A stretch of 64,000 nucleotides of DNA, taken from contig NZ_CP113866.1 of the NCBI RefSeq assembly GCF_026914305.1, forward strand, positions 62,001-126,000, given 5' to 3'. Origin of the DNA: Caldicellulosiruptor acetigenus. GTDB taxonomy: Bacteria > Bacillota > Thermoanaerobacteria > Caldicellulosiruptorales > Caldicellulosiruptoraceae. Each line of letters begins with the position of its first letter. Position 1 is the stretch's first letter. Below the pieces are notes generated by a model. That model made no database searches, was not told where the DNA came from, and saw nothing but the letters and a program-made list of their open reading frames with translations. A program made the translations under genes and the position numbers. Shown one piece after another: positions 8,859 to 17,528 of this stretch.

Positions 8859-9791
8859 ATGACAAATCCAAAAGTCGGGGTTGTGATTGTAAATTATAAT
8901 GGTGAAAGATATACAAGCACTTGTGTTAGAAGTGTATTGAAATCATCTTATGAAAATTATTTAGTGATTGTAGTTGATAATGCATCAAGTGATAATTCTG
9001 TCAGGTTGCTTGAGGAAGAATTTAATAGTAAAATTGTTATAATAAAAAATGAAAAGAATTTAGGGTTTTCTGCTGCTAATAATATTGGTATAAAATATGC
9101 ATTGGAAAATGAATGTGAATATGTCCTTTTACTTAACAATGATACAGAAATAGATAAAGATTTAATAAAAAATATGGTTAAGGCATCCATAGAAAATAAT
9201 AATGCAATTATTTCACCTAAAATATATTACTATGATAGTCCAAATAAAATTTGGTCAGCGGGGGGAAGTTTGAACTGGAAAAAAGGGTTAAGCTTTCATT
9301 ATGGAGTTAATAAAATAGACAAAGGACAATTTGATGTACGAAAAGAAATAGATTTTGCTACAGGATGTTGCATTTTAATACATAAATCAGTTTTTGATAA
9401 AATAGGATTTTTGGCAGAAGAGTATTTTCTTTACTATGAAGATACTGATTTCTGTGTAAGAGCTAAAATGGCAGGTATTAAAATTTTATATGAGCCTTCT
9501 GCAAAGCTTTGGCATAAGGTTAGCAGTACTGTTGGCGGTGAAGAATCATTAATAACTCTGTACTATTCCAATAGAAACAGGCTTTATTTTAATAATAAGT
9601 TTAACAAAAAGAACAAGTTTTATTATTTATCCTATTTTTTTGTAACTCGAATGGTAAAGTTTTTAATTTGGCTAATCAAAGGACAAAAAGATAAAATAAG
9701 GATTGTTTTGAAAGCAATTAGGGATTATAGAAATAATAAAATGGGATACACAGAGATTCAAAAAAAGAAAGTCAAAATCCCAAAAGATTGA
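8859..9791 (+). CDS. Glycosyltransferase family 2 (rhamnosyltransferase-like)
   Basis: A 310-residue GT-A enzyme. VGVVIVNYNGERYTSTCV and VVDNASSDNS form the nucleotide-binding start. NNDTEID is the DxD-region equivalent and YYEDTDFCVRAKMAG is the conserved ED motif. This arrangement is common in rhamnosyltransferases, which would suit the dTDP-rhamnose genes downstream, but this is inference. I chose ATG 8859, 8 nt after AAGGAG, over an upstream in-frame ATG at 8814 that has no ribosome site. The last codons overlap a fossil rfbC-like sequence, so the true C-terminus may have been altered by that rearrangement. Confidence 0.85.
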   Translation: MTNPKVGVVIVNYNGERYTSTCVRSVLKSSYENYLVIVVDNASSDNSVRLLEEEFNSKIVIIKNEKNLGFSAANNIGIKYALENECEYVLLLNNDTEIDKDLIKNMVKASIENNNAIISPKIYYYDSPNKIWSAGGSLNWKKGLSFHYGVNKIDKGQFDVRKEIDFATGCCILIHKSVFDKIGFLAEEYFLYYEDTDFCVRAKMAGIKILYEPSAKLWHKVSSTVGGEESLITLYYSNRNRLYFNNKFNKKNKFYYLSYFFVTRMVKFLIWLIKGQKDKIRIVLKAIRDYRNNKMGYTEIQKKKVKIPKD

Positions 9792-9921
9792 GACATCAAT
9801 AAAAGATTTATTTATTCTTGCTGATGATAAAGCTGAGGAAAATAGGAAAACAGCTTATATAGTGAGTGACTTCGGGACAAAAAATCTTGCGATTATTTCA
9901 AACAAAAATAAAATTACATAG
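9772..9921 (+). pseudogene. Fossil in-frame fusion of rfbC start to rfbD interior
   Basis: One 49-codon frame, different from that of the overlapping GT2 tail, reads SKSQKIETSIKDLFIL and then ADDKAEENRKTAYIVSDF...NLAIISNKNKIT-stop. The first part matches the RfbC start (AKFKKIETPIKDLYII). The second matches residues about 62-95 of RfbD (AVDKAEEDWKTAYLVNGL, NLAIISLENKIE). The DNA is also clearly similar, for example GAGACATCAATAAAAGATTT against GAGACACCAATAAAAGATTT. It is the scar of a deletion joining two rhamnose-pathway genes and is far too short to be active. Confidence 0.85.
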
Positions 9922-10101
9922 GTTCTTTACTTTGCTGGGCAGCAGAGCTATATTCGCCAAACTGCTAACTTATTCAGTTTTATTACAAAAAGAGTTAATA
10001 ATGGAACAACAATTTTAATAATAATTGTAATTAGATTTTGAGTCATTATATTACAAATAATTGTTAAAGGTAGTAATAAGAACAAGGAGATGATATATTA
10101 A
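9922..10101. other. Short eroded spacer
   Basis: No gene is seen between the rfbC-rfbD fossil and the next pseudogene. Frames are closed by many stops. It is probably further debris of the same rearrangements. Confidence 0.3.
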
Positions 10102-10623
10102 ATGAGAATATTACAATATGTATCTTGATAAAGGAGTTAAATATTTTGAATGAATGTAGAATTATGGATAGTTGGTGAAGGTGATTTAATACCATATTTA
10201 TCTAAGATAAAGGAAAATACCAATATCAAAATTGTAAATAGATACATTGACAATTGTAAAATACCGGAATTTTTTCATATGGCTGATTTTCTTATTTTGC
10301 CGCACATTGAAGCTACTCAATCTGGTGTTATTCCATTAGCTTATGCATTTGGCAAACCTGTAATTGCTTCAAATGTATGAGAAATAGCAGAACAAGTTGT
10401 TGATGGTGAAACAGGATATTTGTTTGATATAAATAATAACCACGAAGCTGTAGAAAAAAGTATTTATTTACTTGAAGATGAAAAAGAAAGACTTAAAATG
10501 AGTAAAAACGCTTTTGAATATCAAAAAACTCAACTTGATTGGGAACAAATTGGGAATGAGTTGTTGACTTTTTTTAAAACATTGACAGCAAAGTTGAGAA
10601 ATGACTCAACATATAATGGGTGA
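10102..10623 (+). pseudogene. Glycosyltransferase family 4 pseudogene
   Basis: A good ribosome site (AAGGAGATGATA) leads to an ATG at 10102 reading MRILQYVS-stop, a typical GT4 N-terminus cut after eight codons. From 10150 one frame reads the donor half of a GT4 enzyme: ELWIVGEGDLIPYLSKI, IPEFFHMADFLILP, then SGVIPLAYAFGKPVIASNV. A TGA at 10378 stands where the family has glycine (GGA to TGA is one base change). The frame continues EIAEQVVDGETGYLFD to a stop at 10623. Most of the acceptor domain is missing, so the gene is dead. Confidence 0.85.
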
Positions 10624-10867
10624 GATGAAATAATTGGTAGTAAAATTAAAAGATTCTAGGAACATGAGAGAGGACATATGAAGATATATAGAATAAAAGT
10701 AGAAAATGAGATAATAGTTGTAAATATTGTATAGATACATTTGTTGTTACCACAAAATTTTGTTGATATCTAATATGCAAATTTAGGATATAAATATTGT
10801 ATTTGGAAATTAGGATTATAATTCTGCTAAATACAGCGCAAAATTTATTTACAGGAGGTATATGGAA

Positions 10868-11833
10868 GTGAATATTAATTTAAATGAAAGCTATAAAAAT
10901 AAAGTGATTTTAGTGACAGGCGGAGCAGGATTTGTTGGAACAAATCTTGTAAAGAAATTAGCAAACTTTGATGTCAAAAAAATAATAGTATTGGATAATC
11001 TATTTACAGGAAGGTTAGAAAACATAGAAAATATTAAAAAAGTGGAATTTATTCATGGAGATATTGAAAACTATGATTTGGTACGTGATATAGTAAAAGA
11101 ATGCGATATAATTTTTCATCTTGCAGCAAGGAACATAATTGTTTCAACAAAGGACCCATATTTAGATTTTAAAACAAATGTATATGGGACATTCAATATA
11201 TTAGAAGCAAGCAGATATTCTAAAATTGAAAGATTGGTTTATGCTTCGTCTGTTTCAGTTTATGGTAATGCCTTATATTTGCCAATTAATGAGAAAGATT
11301 TGTTGTATCCTCTTAATCCATATGCGGCATCTAAAATTTCAAGTGAGTCTTACTGTAATACCTATTATGAAACCTATGGAGTACCAGTAACAATTCTTAG
11401 ATATTCTAATGTTTATGGTCCGTACCAAACACCTTTAAATCCATATTGTGGGGTAATTTCAAAGTTTATAACGAATGCATTAAATGGAGCACCATTACAA
11501 ATACATGGGGACGGAGAACAGACAAGAGACTTTACATATGTAGAAGATGTAGTTGATGCGACATTGTTAGCAGGAATAAATAATAAAGCAATAGGTGAAA
11601 CATTTAATATAGCTACGGGGGTTGAAATTACAATAAATCAACTAGCTGATGTTATCTTAAAGATAACAAATAGTAGTTCTCCAATAGAATATGTTGATAA
11701 AAGGGATATTGACAATGTTAGAAGAAGGGTACTTAATATTGAACATGCAAGAAGAATATTGAGATGGACTCCTAAGATTACGCTTTTGGAAGGAATTAAA
11801 AGAACGATTCAATGGATTAGGGAGATGAAGTAA
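10868..11833 (+). CDS. NAD-dependent nucleotide-sugar epimerase/dehydratase (extended SDR)
   Basis: A 321-residue extended short-chain dehydrogenase. It has the Rossmann motif TGGAGFVGTNL, the SSVSVYG strand and the catalytic YAASK (YxxxK), followed by PLNPYCGVISKFI and a substrate-domain GDGEQTRDF. It resembles UDP-glucose 4-epimerase-like enzymes (GalE/WbpP type) and would supply a nucleotide sugar for the glycan. I prefer the GTG at 10868, 9 nt after AGGAGG, because the in-frame ATG at 10862 is only 3 nt from it. TATAAT at 10817-10822 may be the -10 box. The stop and the next start are 2 nt apart, suggesting coupling. Confidence 0.85.
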   Translation: MNINLNESYKNKVILVTGGAGFVGTNLVKKLANFDVKKIIVLDNLFTGRLENIENIKKVEFIHGDIENYDLVRDIVKECDIIFHLAARNIIVSTKDPYLDFKTNVYGTFNILEASRYSKIERLVYASSVSVYGNALYLPINEKDLLYPLNPYAASKISSESYCNTYYETYGVPVTILRYSNVYGPYQTPLNPYCGVISKFITNALNGAPLQIHGDGEQTRDFTYVEDVVDATLLAGINNKAIGETFNIATGVEITINQLADVILKITNSSSPIEYVDKRDIDNVRRRVLNIEHARRILRWTPKITLLEGIKRTIQWIREMK

Positions 11834-11835
11834 AA

Positions 11836-12603
11836 TTGAAAAGAGTGTCAATTATTGTTCCATGCTTTAATGCATCGAGATTTATAAAACAGTCAATAGA
11901 TAGTTTATTAGATCAGGAAGTAAATAAGGATATTGAAATTGAAATTATTGTGGTTGATGATGGCTCTACTGATGACACGCTGACAGTGTTAGATAAGTAC
12001 TATTGTAGAAGTAAACTTGTAAGGATAATAAAAAAAGCTCATAGTGGAATTATAAGTACTGTGACAAGAGGATTTTACGAAGCTAAAGGTGATTTTATTG
12101 CTCTTCAAGGAGCAGATGATCTTTCTTATCCTAACAGAGTCCAGATTCAAGTTGAAATGTTAACAGAAGCAAGTAATACAATTCTTACTTACTCTGATTT
12201 AACTTTAATAGACGAATATGGAAATATTATTTCAAAATCTTTTTGGAATGAATACAATATTACACCTTTGAGAGGGAAACCCACAAAAGAATTACTAAAA
12301 AACAATTTTGTTTCTGGTGGAACAATGATGTTTAAGAGAGAGCTTTTAGATAAAATATTACCTATACCAACTATTTTACCGTATGAGGACCATTGGATTG
12401 CTTTTATTGCTTCGCTTTATTATGAGATTAATTTTTATGATAAGCCCTTGGTGATGTATAGAAAACATGCTAATAATTCAAACTTGGAAGTTGAAAAAAG
12501 ATCTTTAAGCAAAAGAGTTGAAAAAAAATTCAAATGGTGGATTCAAAAATTTCTTTTTTACAGAGAATATTGTAAGTATTTATTATCAGAAAAAGTAAGA
12601 TGA
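11836..12603 (+). CDS. Glycosyltransferase family 2
   Basis: A 255-residue GT-A glycosyltransferase. SIIVPCFNASRFIKQSIDSL and VVDDGSTDDTL form the donor-binding core, and LQGADDLSYPNR supplies the DxD-like metal site. A C-terminal region contains PYEDHWIAFIASLYY. It starts at TTG 11836, 2 nt after the epimerase stop and behind GGAGATG, so the two are likely translated together. It is predicted to add one sugar of the repeat unit; donor unknown. Confidence 0.85.
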   Translation: MKRVSIIVPCFNASRFIKQSIDSLLDQEVNKDIEIEIIVVDDGSTDDTLTVLDKYYCRSKLVRIIKKAHSGIISTVTRGFYEAKGDFIALQGADDLSYPNRVQIQVEMLTEASNTILTYSDLTLIDEYGNIISKSFWNEYNITPLRGKPTKELLKNNFVSGGTMMFKRELLDKILPIPTILPYEDHWIAFIASLYYEINFYDKPLVMYRKHANNSNLEVEKRSLSKRVEKKFKWWIQKFLFYREYCKYLLSEKVR

Positions 12604-12642
12604 TAATATATATTATGAATACTTAAAAGTAGGTGAACAACT

Positions 12643-13512
12643 ATGAAAGCAATAATTTTAGCTGGGGGAAGTGGCACAAGATTGTATCCTCTTACAAAGG
12701 CAATAAGTAAACAGCTGCTACCTGTCTATGATAAACCAATGATTTATTATCCGCTTTCAACTGTTTTACTTGCAGGAATAAGAGAAATTCTTTTGATTAC
12801 AAACCCTGAATATGTAGAGCTATATAGAAATCTGTTGCAAGATGGTTCACAAATAGGAGTACATATTCAATATGCGGTTCAAGAAAGTCCACGTGGATTA
12901 CCAGACGCATTTATTGTTGGTGAAAAGTTTATTAATTCTGACAAATGTATGCTTATACTGGGTGATAACATATTTTATGGACAGGGGTTTAGTGGTTTAT
13001 TAAAAAAAGCTGTTAGATTAGAAAAAGGAGCGCTTATTTTCGGATATTATGTTAAAGACCCTCGAGCATATGGAGTGGTTGAGTTTGATTCTAACATGAA
13101 TGTTATTTCAATTGAAGAAAAGCCAGAAAAACCAAAGTCAAATTATGCAATACCTGGCATTTACTTTTTTGATAACAAAGTAGTTGAACTAACAAAAACC
13201 CTTAGACCTTCTAACAGGGGCGAGTTAGAAATAACAGATTTGATAAAAAAATATTTAGAATTAGGCGAACTGAGAGTTGAACTATTTGGGCGAGGGTTTA
13301 TGTGGCTGGATATGGGAACTTTTGATGGGCTTCTTGAAGCATCAAATTTTGTTGAAACGATTCAAAAAAGGCAAGGATTTTACATAGGGTGTATAGAAGA
13401 AGTGGCTTATAGAATGGGATATATAGATAAAGAACAATTGTATAGATTGGGATATAAGATGAGAAACAGTGAATATGGGAAGTATCTCATGGAATTGGCA
13501 GGTGAAAGTTAA
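12643..13512 (+). CDS. rfbA: Glucose-1-phosphate thymidylyltransferase RfbA/RmlA
   Basis: A 289-residue enzyme of normal family length. It makes dTDP-glucose from dTTP and glucose-1-phosphate, the first step of dTDP-L-rhamnose synthesis. The nucleotide-binding signature is LAGGSGTRLYPLTKAISKQ at residues 6-24, followed by YDKPMIYYPLS and LGDNIFYGQGF. It heads the block rfbA-rfbC-rfbD-rfbB. The next gene starts at the base after its stop codon, indicating an operon. Confidence 0.97.
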   Translation: MKAIILAGGSGTRLYPLTKAISKQLLPVYDKPMIYYPLSTVLLAGIREILLITNPEYVELYRNLLQDGSQIGVHIQYAVQESPRGLPDAFIVGEKFINSDKCMLILGDNIFYGQGFSGLLKKAVRLEKGALIFGYYVKDPRAYGVVEFDSNMNVISIEEKPEKPKSNYAIPGIYFFDNKVVELTKTLRPSNRGELEITDLIKKYLELGELRVELFGRGFMWLDMGTFDGLLEASNFVETIQKRQGFYIGCIEEVAYRMGYIDKEQLYRLGYKMRNSEYGKYLMELAGES

Positions 13513-14094
13513 GTGGCAAAATTCAAAAAGATAGAGACACCAATAAAAGATTTATATATAATAGAGCCCACAGTTTTTGAAGACAATAGAGGTTTTTTTA
13601 TGGAGAGTTGGAATGAGAAAGAATTTAATGAAATCGGACTAAATATAAAGTTTGTCCAAGACAATCATTCAAGATCTAAGAAGGGTGTGTTGAGGGGACT
13701 ACATTTTCAAGAACCTTATCCACAAGGCAAACTTGTAAGAGTAATAAGAGGTGCCGTTTTTGATGTGGCAGTAGATATAAGGGAAGATTCGCCAACGTTT
13801 AAAAAGTGGTTTGGCATCGTCCTTGACGAACACAATAGAAGGATGTTATATATTCCAGAAGGATTTTTACATGGTTTTTTGACACTTAGTGAATGGGCAG
13901 ATGTATTGTATAAAACTACAGAGTACTATTATAAAGAATATGATAGAGGAATAATTTGGTATGATCCTGACTTAGAGATAAAATGGCCTCTTGAAGAATA
14001 TGGAATAGACAAACCAATTTTATCAGAGAAAGATAGTCAATTACCTACTTTTGAGGAATGGCTGAGAATGAAAAAGGAGAGAAAAAAGCTGTGA
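13513..14094 (+). CDS. rfbC: dTDP-4-dehydrorhamnose 3,5-epimerase RfbC/RmlC
   Basis: A 193-residue cupin that epimerises dTDP-4-keto-6-deoxyglucose at C3 and C5, the third pathway step. Family motifs: EDNRGFFMESW near residue 23, VLRGLHFQ with the catalytic-base histidine H64, and YIPEGFLHGFL. It starts at GTG directly after the rfbA stop. Its 3' end overlaps the rfbD start by 4 nt. A decayed copy of its first codons lies at 9772. Confidence 0.96.
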   Translation: MAKFKKIETPIKDLYIIEPTVFEDNRGFFMESWNEKEFNEIGLNIKFVQDNHSRSKKGVLRGLHFQEPYPQGKLVRVIRGAVFDVAVDIREDSPTFKKWFGIVLDEHNRRMLYIPEGFLHGFLTLSEWADVLYKTTEYYYKEYDRGIIWYDPDLEIKWPLEEYGIDKPILSEKDSQLPTFEEWLRMKKERKKL

Positions 14095-14933
14095 AAGTTT
14101 TGATTACAGGTGCGGCTGGGCAGTTAGGCCAAGCGTTTCAAAGATTTTTCACGAAAAAAGGTATTGAGTATATAGCTGCTGACCATGGTATGCTTGATAT
14201 AACAAATTTAAAACAGCTTAGGAAGTTTGTAAAAGGGAAAGATATAACACACATAATAAATTGTGCAGCTTATAATGCAGTTGATAAGGCTGAAGAAGAT
14301 TGGAAAACAGCTTATTTAGTAAATGGATTAGGGGTAAGAAATCTTGCTATTATTTCACTTGAGAATAAAATTGAATTAGTGCATTACTCTACTGATTATG
14401 TTTTTGATGGCAAAAAATCAACCCCTTATACTATCTTTGATACTCCATCTCCTATAAATAAGTATGGAGAGAGTAAACTATTAGGAGAAAAGTTTATGAC
14501 TTTGACCGAATATTACTATCTAATACGAGTTAGCTGGGTTTTTGGTATAGGTAATGCAAACTTCATAAGAAAGGTTCTTAATTGGAGCAAAGAAAGAGAT
14601 ATATTAAAGATAGCTGATGATGAAATAAGTGCACCTACTTATACGGATGATTTAGTATATGCTACTTATTTGTTATTAAAAGAAAGAGCTTTTGGATTAT
14701 ATCACATCACTAACACCACTGCTTCAAGATTTGAATGGGCAGAATTTGTGCTAAGAAAAATTGGCTGGAAAGGGAAGCTTGAAAGAGCAAAAAAAGATGA
14801 TTTTAAGCTACCTGCTAAAAGACCTGGGTATTCAGTGTTAGATAATTTTGGTTTAAAGGAGACTGTAAATTTTGAAATGCCAACGTGGCAAGATGCTACT
14901 GAGAGGTACTTAAAGCAGATAAATTTAATATAA
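14091..14933 (+). CDS. rfbD: dTDP-4-dehydrorhamnose reductase RfbD/RmlD
   Basis: A 280-residue SDR enzyme that performs the final NAD(P)H-dependent reduction to dTDP-L-rhamnose. It opens with VLITGAAGQLG. The catalytic YxxxK is in KYGESKLLGEK, and YSTDYVFDG is a family hallmark. I place the start at GTG 14091, which overlaps the rfbC stop (GTGA) and follows AAGGAGA; an in-frame ATG at 14058 would overlap rfbC by 37 nt and add 11 residues unlike the family. A fossil of its interior is at 9820-9921. Confidence 0.96.
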   Translation: MKVLITGAAGQLGQAFQRFFTKKGIEYIAADHGMLDITNLKQLRKFVKGKDITHIINCAAYNAVDKAEEDWKTAYLVNGLGVRNLAIISLENKIELVHYSTDYVFDGKKSTPYTIFDTPSPINKYGESKLLGEKFMTLTEYYYLIRVSWVFGIGNANFIRKVLNWSKERDILKIADDEISAPTYTDDLVYATYLLLKERAFGLYHITNTTASRFEWAEFVLRKIGWKGKLERAKKDDFKLPAKRPGYSVLDNFGLKETVNFEMPTWQDATERYLKQINLI

Positions 14934-14950
14934 GAGGAGAGAGAATAGGT

Positions 14951-16009
14951 ATGAATTTATTGGTGACGGGGTGTGCAGGTTTTATCGGAAGCAACTTTGT
15001 TTATTATTACCTTGACAAATATAAAGACAGGAAAATAATCGGTTTGGATAAATTAACTTATGCAGGTAATTTAGAAAATTTAGCAAAATTGACACCAGAG
15101 CAAAAAAAGAGGTTTGTATTTATTAAGGGAGATATAACAAACAGAGAACTTATAGAACACATCTTTGAAGAATATGAAATAGATGTAGTTGTAAATTTTG
15201 CTGCTGAATCCCATGTTGACAGATCTATTATTGATCCACACATTTTTATAAAGACAAATGTGTTGGGGACACAGACACTTTTAGATGTGGCAAAGAATTT
15301 TTGGTATAAGAACGGTAAGTGGACAGATGGTAAAAGATTTATTCAAATATCCACTGATGAAGTGTATGGTTCGTTAGGTGAAACAGGATATTTTACTGAG
15401 AAAACGCCTCTTGATCCACATAGTCCTTATTCAGCAAGTAAGGCAGCAGCAGATTTAATTGTAAAAGCATATTTCGATACATATAAGATGCCTGTTAACA
15501 TAACGAGATGTTCTAATAATTACGGTCCTTATCAATTTCCTGAAAAGTTGATTCCGCTTGTTATTAACAATTGTTTAAACAAAAAGCCAATTCCTGTTTA
15601 TGGGGACGGATTAAACATTAGGGACTGGTTATATGTTGAAGACCATTGCAAAGCAATTGATTTGGTGATAGAAAAAGGTGTAATAGGTGAAATTTACAAT
15701 ATTGGAGGTCACAATGAGAGAACTAATCTAGAGATTGTAAAGATGATAATTAATTATCTAAAGAATAATTTTGACGAGACTATTTCAGAAGAATTAATAA
15801 GATTTGTAAAAGATAGGAAAGGGCACGATAGAAGATATGCAATTGATCCATCAAAAATAATGAGGGAATTGGGATGGGTACCAGAAACAAAATTTGAAGA
15901 TGGAATAGTTAAGACAATAAATTGGTATTTGAATAATAGAGATTGGTTAAATAGAGTGACAACTGGCAAATATATGGAGTATTATGAGAAAATTTATGGT
16001 GGCAAATGA
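14951..16009 (+). CDS. rfbB: dTDP-glucose 4,6-dehydratase RfbB/RmlB
   Basis: A 352-residue extended SDR that converts dTDP-glucose to dTDP-4-keto-6-deoxyglucose, the second pathway step. It has the Rossmann TGCAGFIGSNF, the catalytic region STDEVYGS, YSASKAAAD (YxxxK) and NNYGPYQFPEKLIPL, all typical of RmlB. It lies 17 nt after rfbD and completes the rhamnose pathway in this cluster. Confidence 0.97.
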   Translation: MNLLVTGCAGFIGSNFVYYYLDKYKDRKIIGLDKLTYAGNLENLAKLTPEQKKRFVFIKGDITNRELIEHIFEEYEIDVVVNFAAESHVDRSIIDPHIFIKTNVLGTQTLLDVAKNFWYKNGKWTDGKRFIQISTDEVYGSLGETGYFTEKTPLDPHSPYSASKAAADLIVKAYFDTYKMPVNITRCSNNYGPYQFPEKLIPLVINNCLNKKPIPVYGDGLNIRDWLYVEDHCKAIDLVIEKGVIGEIYNIGGHNERTNLEIVKMIINYLKNNFDETISEELIRFVKDRKGHDRRYAIDPSKIMRELGWVPETKFEDGIVKTINWYLNNRDWLNRVTTGKYMEYYEKIYGGK

Positions 16010-16050
16010 TGTAAGGTGTTACGAGAGACAGAGGGAGAGGTGTAAAGATC

Positions 16051-17436
16051 ATGCATAATGTAAAAAATTTTTTTATAGGTATTTTGAAAGTATTAGATAT
16101 TGTTTTGTGTCCAATAGTTTTTTTTGCTGCTTGGTACATAAAGTTTGAGAGTAATATTTTCAGGAACACAGGGCATTTGAATTTAGAAAGTTACCTTTTG
16201 ATACTTCTGTTTTATATTATTTTATTCTTTGTTATCTCGAATATTTCTAATTTTTACAAGGTGACGCACAATAGTTTTGGCAACTTTGCTAACATAGTTA
16301 AAGTTAATGTTATTGTGGTTATTCTCATTGTCGTGATATTATACTTGTTGAAATGGACAGATTATTCTAGAGTTTTTTTATTCATTTTTACTGTTTTGAA
16401 TATATTGTTTAATAATTTAAGCAGAATTGCAATACAAAGGATAATTTTGCTAAATATTAAAAACAAAAAAACAAAGAGAGAAAATATATTAATAATAGGC
16501 CGTAATGAATTAACAAAGGCTTTTGAAGAAAATATAAAAAAGTATGCTCTAACTTTCAACTTGATCGGATATTTAGGATTGGATAATGAAAGTCACGATA
16601 ATAAAACAAATGTTCTTGGAGAGGTTAAAGATCTTGAAAAAATATTGGAAAAGTATAATGTTGACGAAATTATTATAGCTTTACGAATTGAAGAATATCA
16701 TCTTTTAGACTGGATAATAAGTATATGTGAGAAATATGGAATAAGAACTTATATAATTCCAGATTATTTAAGGTATATACCATCAAAAGCCCAAGTTGAA
16801 GAGTTTGAAGGTATTCCTCTAATAAACATACGCTATTCCCCACTTGATGAATGGTCAAACAGGTTTATAAAAAGGACGTTTGACATTGTTGTCTCGCTAT
16901 TTGGTTTAATCCTCTGCCTACCTTTGTTCATAATTATAGCAATTTTAATAAAATTGACATCGGAAGGACCAATTTTGTTCACACAAGAAAGAGTGGGTTA
17001 CAATAGGCGCATTTTCAAAATGCACAAGTTCAGAACAATGTATGTTCAAGACCCTAACGAGGAAAAGGTTAAATGGACAACTAAAGATGATCCAAGAAGA
17101 ACACCGATTGGCAGGATTTTACGAAAGCTGTCTTTGGATGAACTTCCTCAGCTTTGGGATGTTTTGATTGGCAATATGAGCCTTGTTGGACCAAGACCTG
17201 AGCGACCGTATTTTGTGGAAAAGTTTAAAGAAGAAATTCCAAAATACATGATAAAGCATCGTGTGCGCCCGGGAATTACTGGCTGGGCACAGATTCATGG
17301 ATGGCGAGGGGATACCTCAATTGAAGAGAGAATAAAATATGATATTTGGTACATAGAAAATTGGTCTTTTTGGCTTGACATTAAAATTATTTTGGCAACC
17401 ATCTTTGGTGGCAAATTTATGGAGAATGCTTATTAG
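16051..17436 (+). CDS. Initiating undecaprenyl-phosphate sugar phosphotransferase (WbaP/PssY-like)
   Basis: A 461-residue polyprenyl glycosylphosphotransferase. About four N-terminal helices (residues 5-120) are followed by a CoA-binding-3-like domain (ILIIGRNELTKAFEEN). A further helix (IVVSLFGLILCLPLFIIIAIL) leads into the bacterial sugar transferase domain, with FKMHKFRTM, LRKLSLDELPQLWDVL and SLVGPRPERPYFVEKF. It loads the first sugar phosphate onto undecaprenyl phosphate at the membrane and so starts repeat-unit assembly. It is the last gene of the polysaccharide block, 41 nt after rfbB. A dead relative lies at 5711-6236. Confidence 0.92.
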   Translation: MHNVKNFFIGILKVLDIVLCPIVFFAAWYIKFESNIFRNTGHLNLESYLLILLFYIILFFVISNISNFYKVTHNSFGNFANIVKVNVIVVILIVVILYLLKWTDYSRVFLFIFTVLNILFNNLSRIAIQRIILLNIKNKKTKRENILIIGRNELTKAFEENIKKYALTFNLIGYLGLDNESHDNKTNVLGEVKDLEKILEKYNVDEIIIALRIEEYHLLDWIISICEKYGIRTYIIPDYLRYIPSKAQVEEFEGIPLINIRYSPLDEWSNRFIKRTFDIVVSLFGLILCLPLFIIIAILIKLTSEGPILFTQERVGYNRRIFKMHKFRTMYVQDPNEEKVKWTTKDDPRRTPIGRILRKLSLDELPQLWDVLIGNMSLVGPRPERPYFVEKFKEEIPKYMIKHRVRPGITGWAQIHGWRGDTSIEERIKYDIWYIENWSFWLDIKIILATIFGGKFMENAY

Positions 17437-17467
17437 AAATTGTGTTTTTTGAAGTAATCAAGAATAA

Positions 17468-17496
17468 TTGAATCTTTGATTCCAATCTGATAAAAT
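17468..17496 (+). promoter_or_regulatory. Probable promoter of the coiled-coil gene
   Basis: TTGAAT (17468-17473), a 17-nt spacer and TAAAAT (17491-17496), 33 nt before the start codon at 17529. Confidence 0.6.
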
Positions 17497-17528
17497 ATTA
17501 AAAACAAATCCCCCACGGAGGCACTAAA

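Noticed and set aside
10378..10380. In-frame TGA as a selenocysteine codon
   Set aside because: The position is a conserved glycine in GT4 enzymes, no SECIS-like hairpin follows, and the N-terminal half of the gene is missing.
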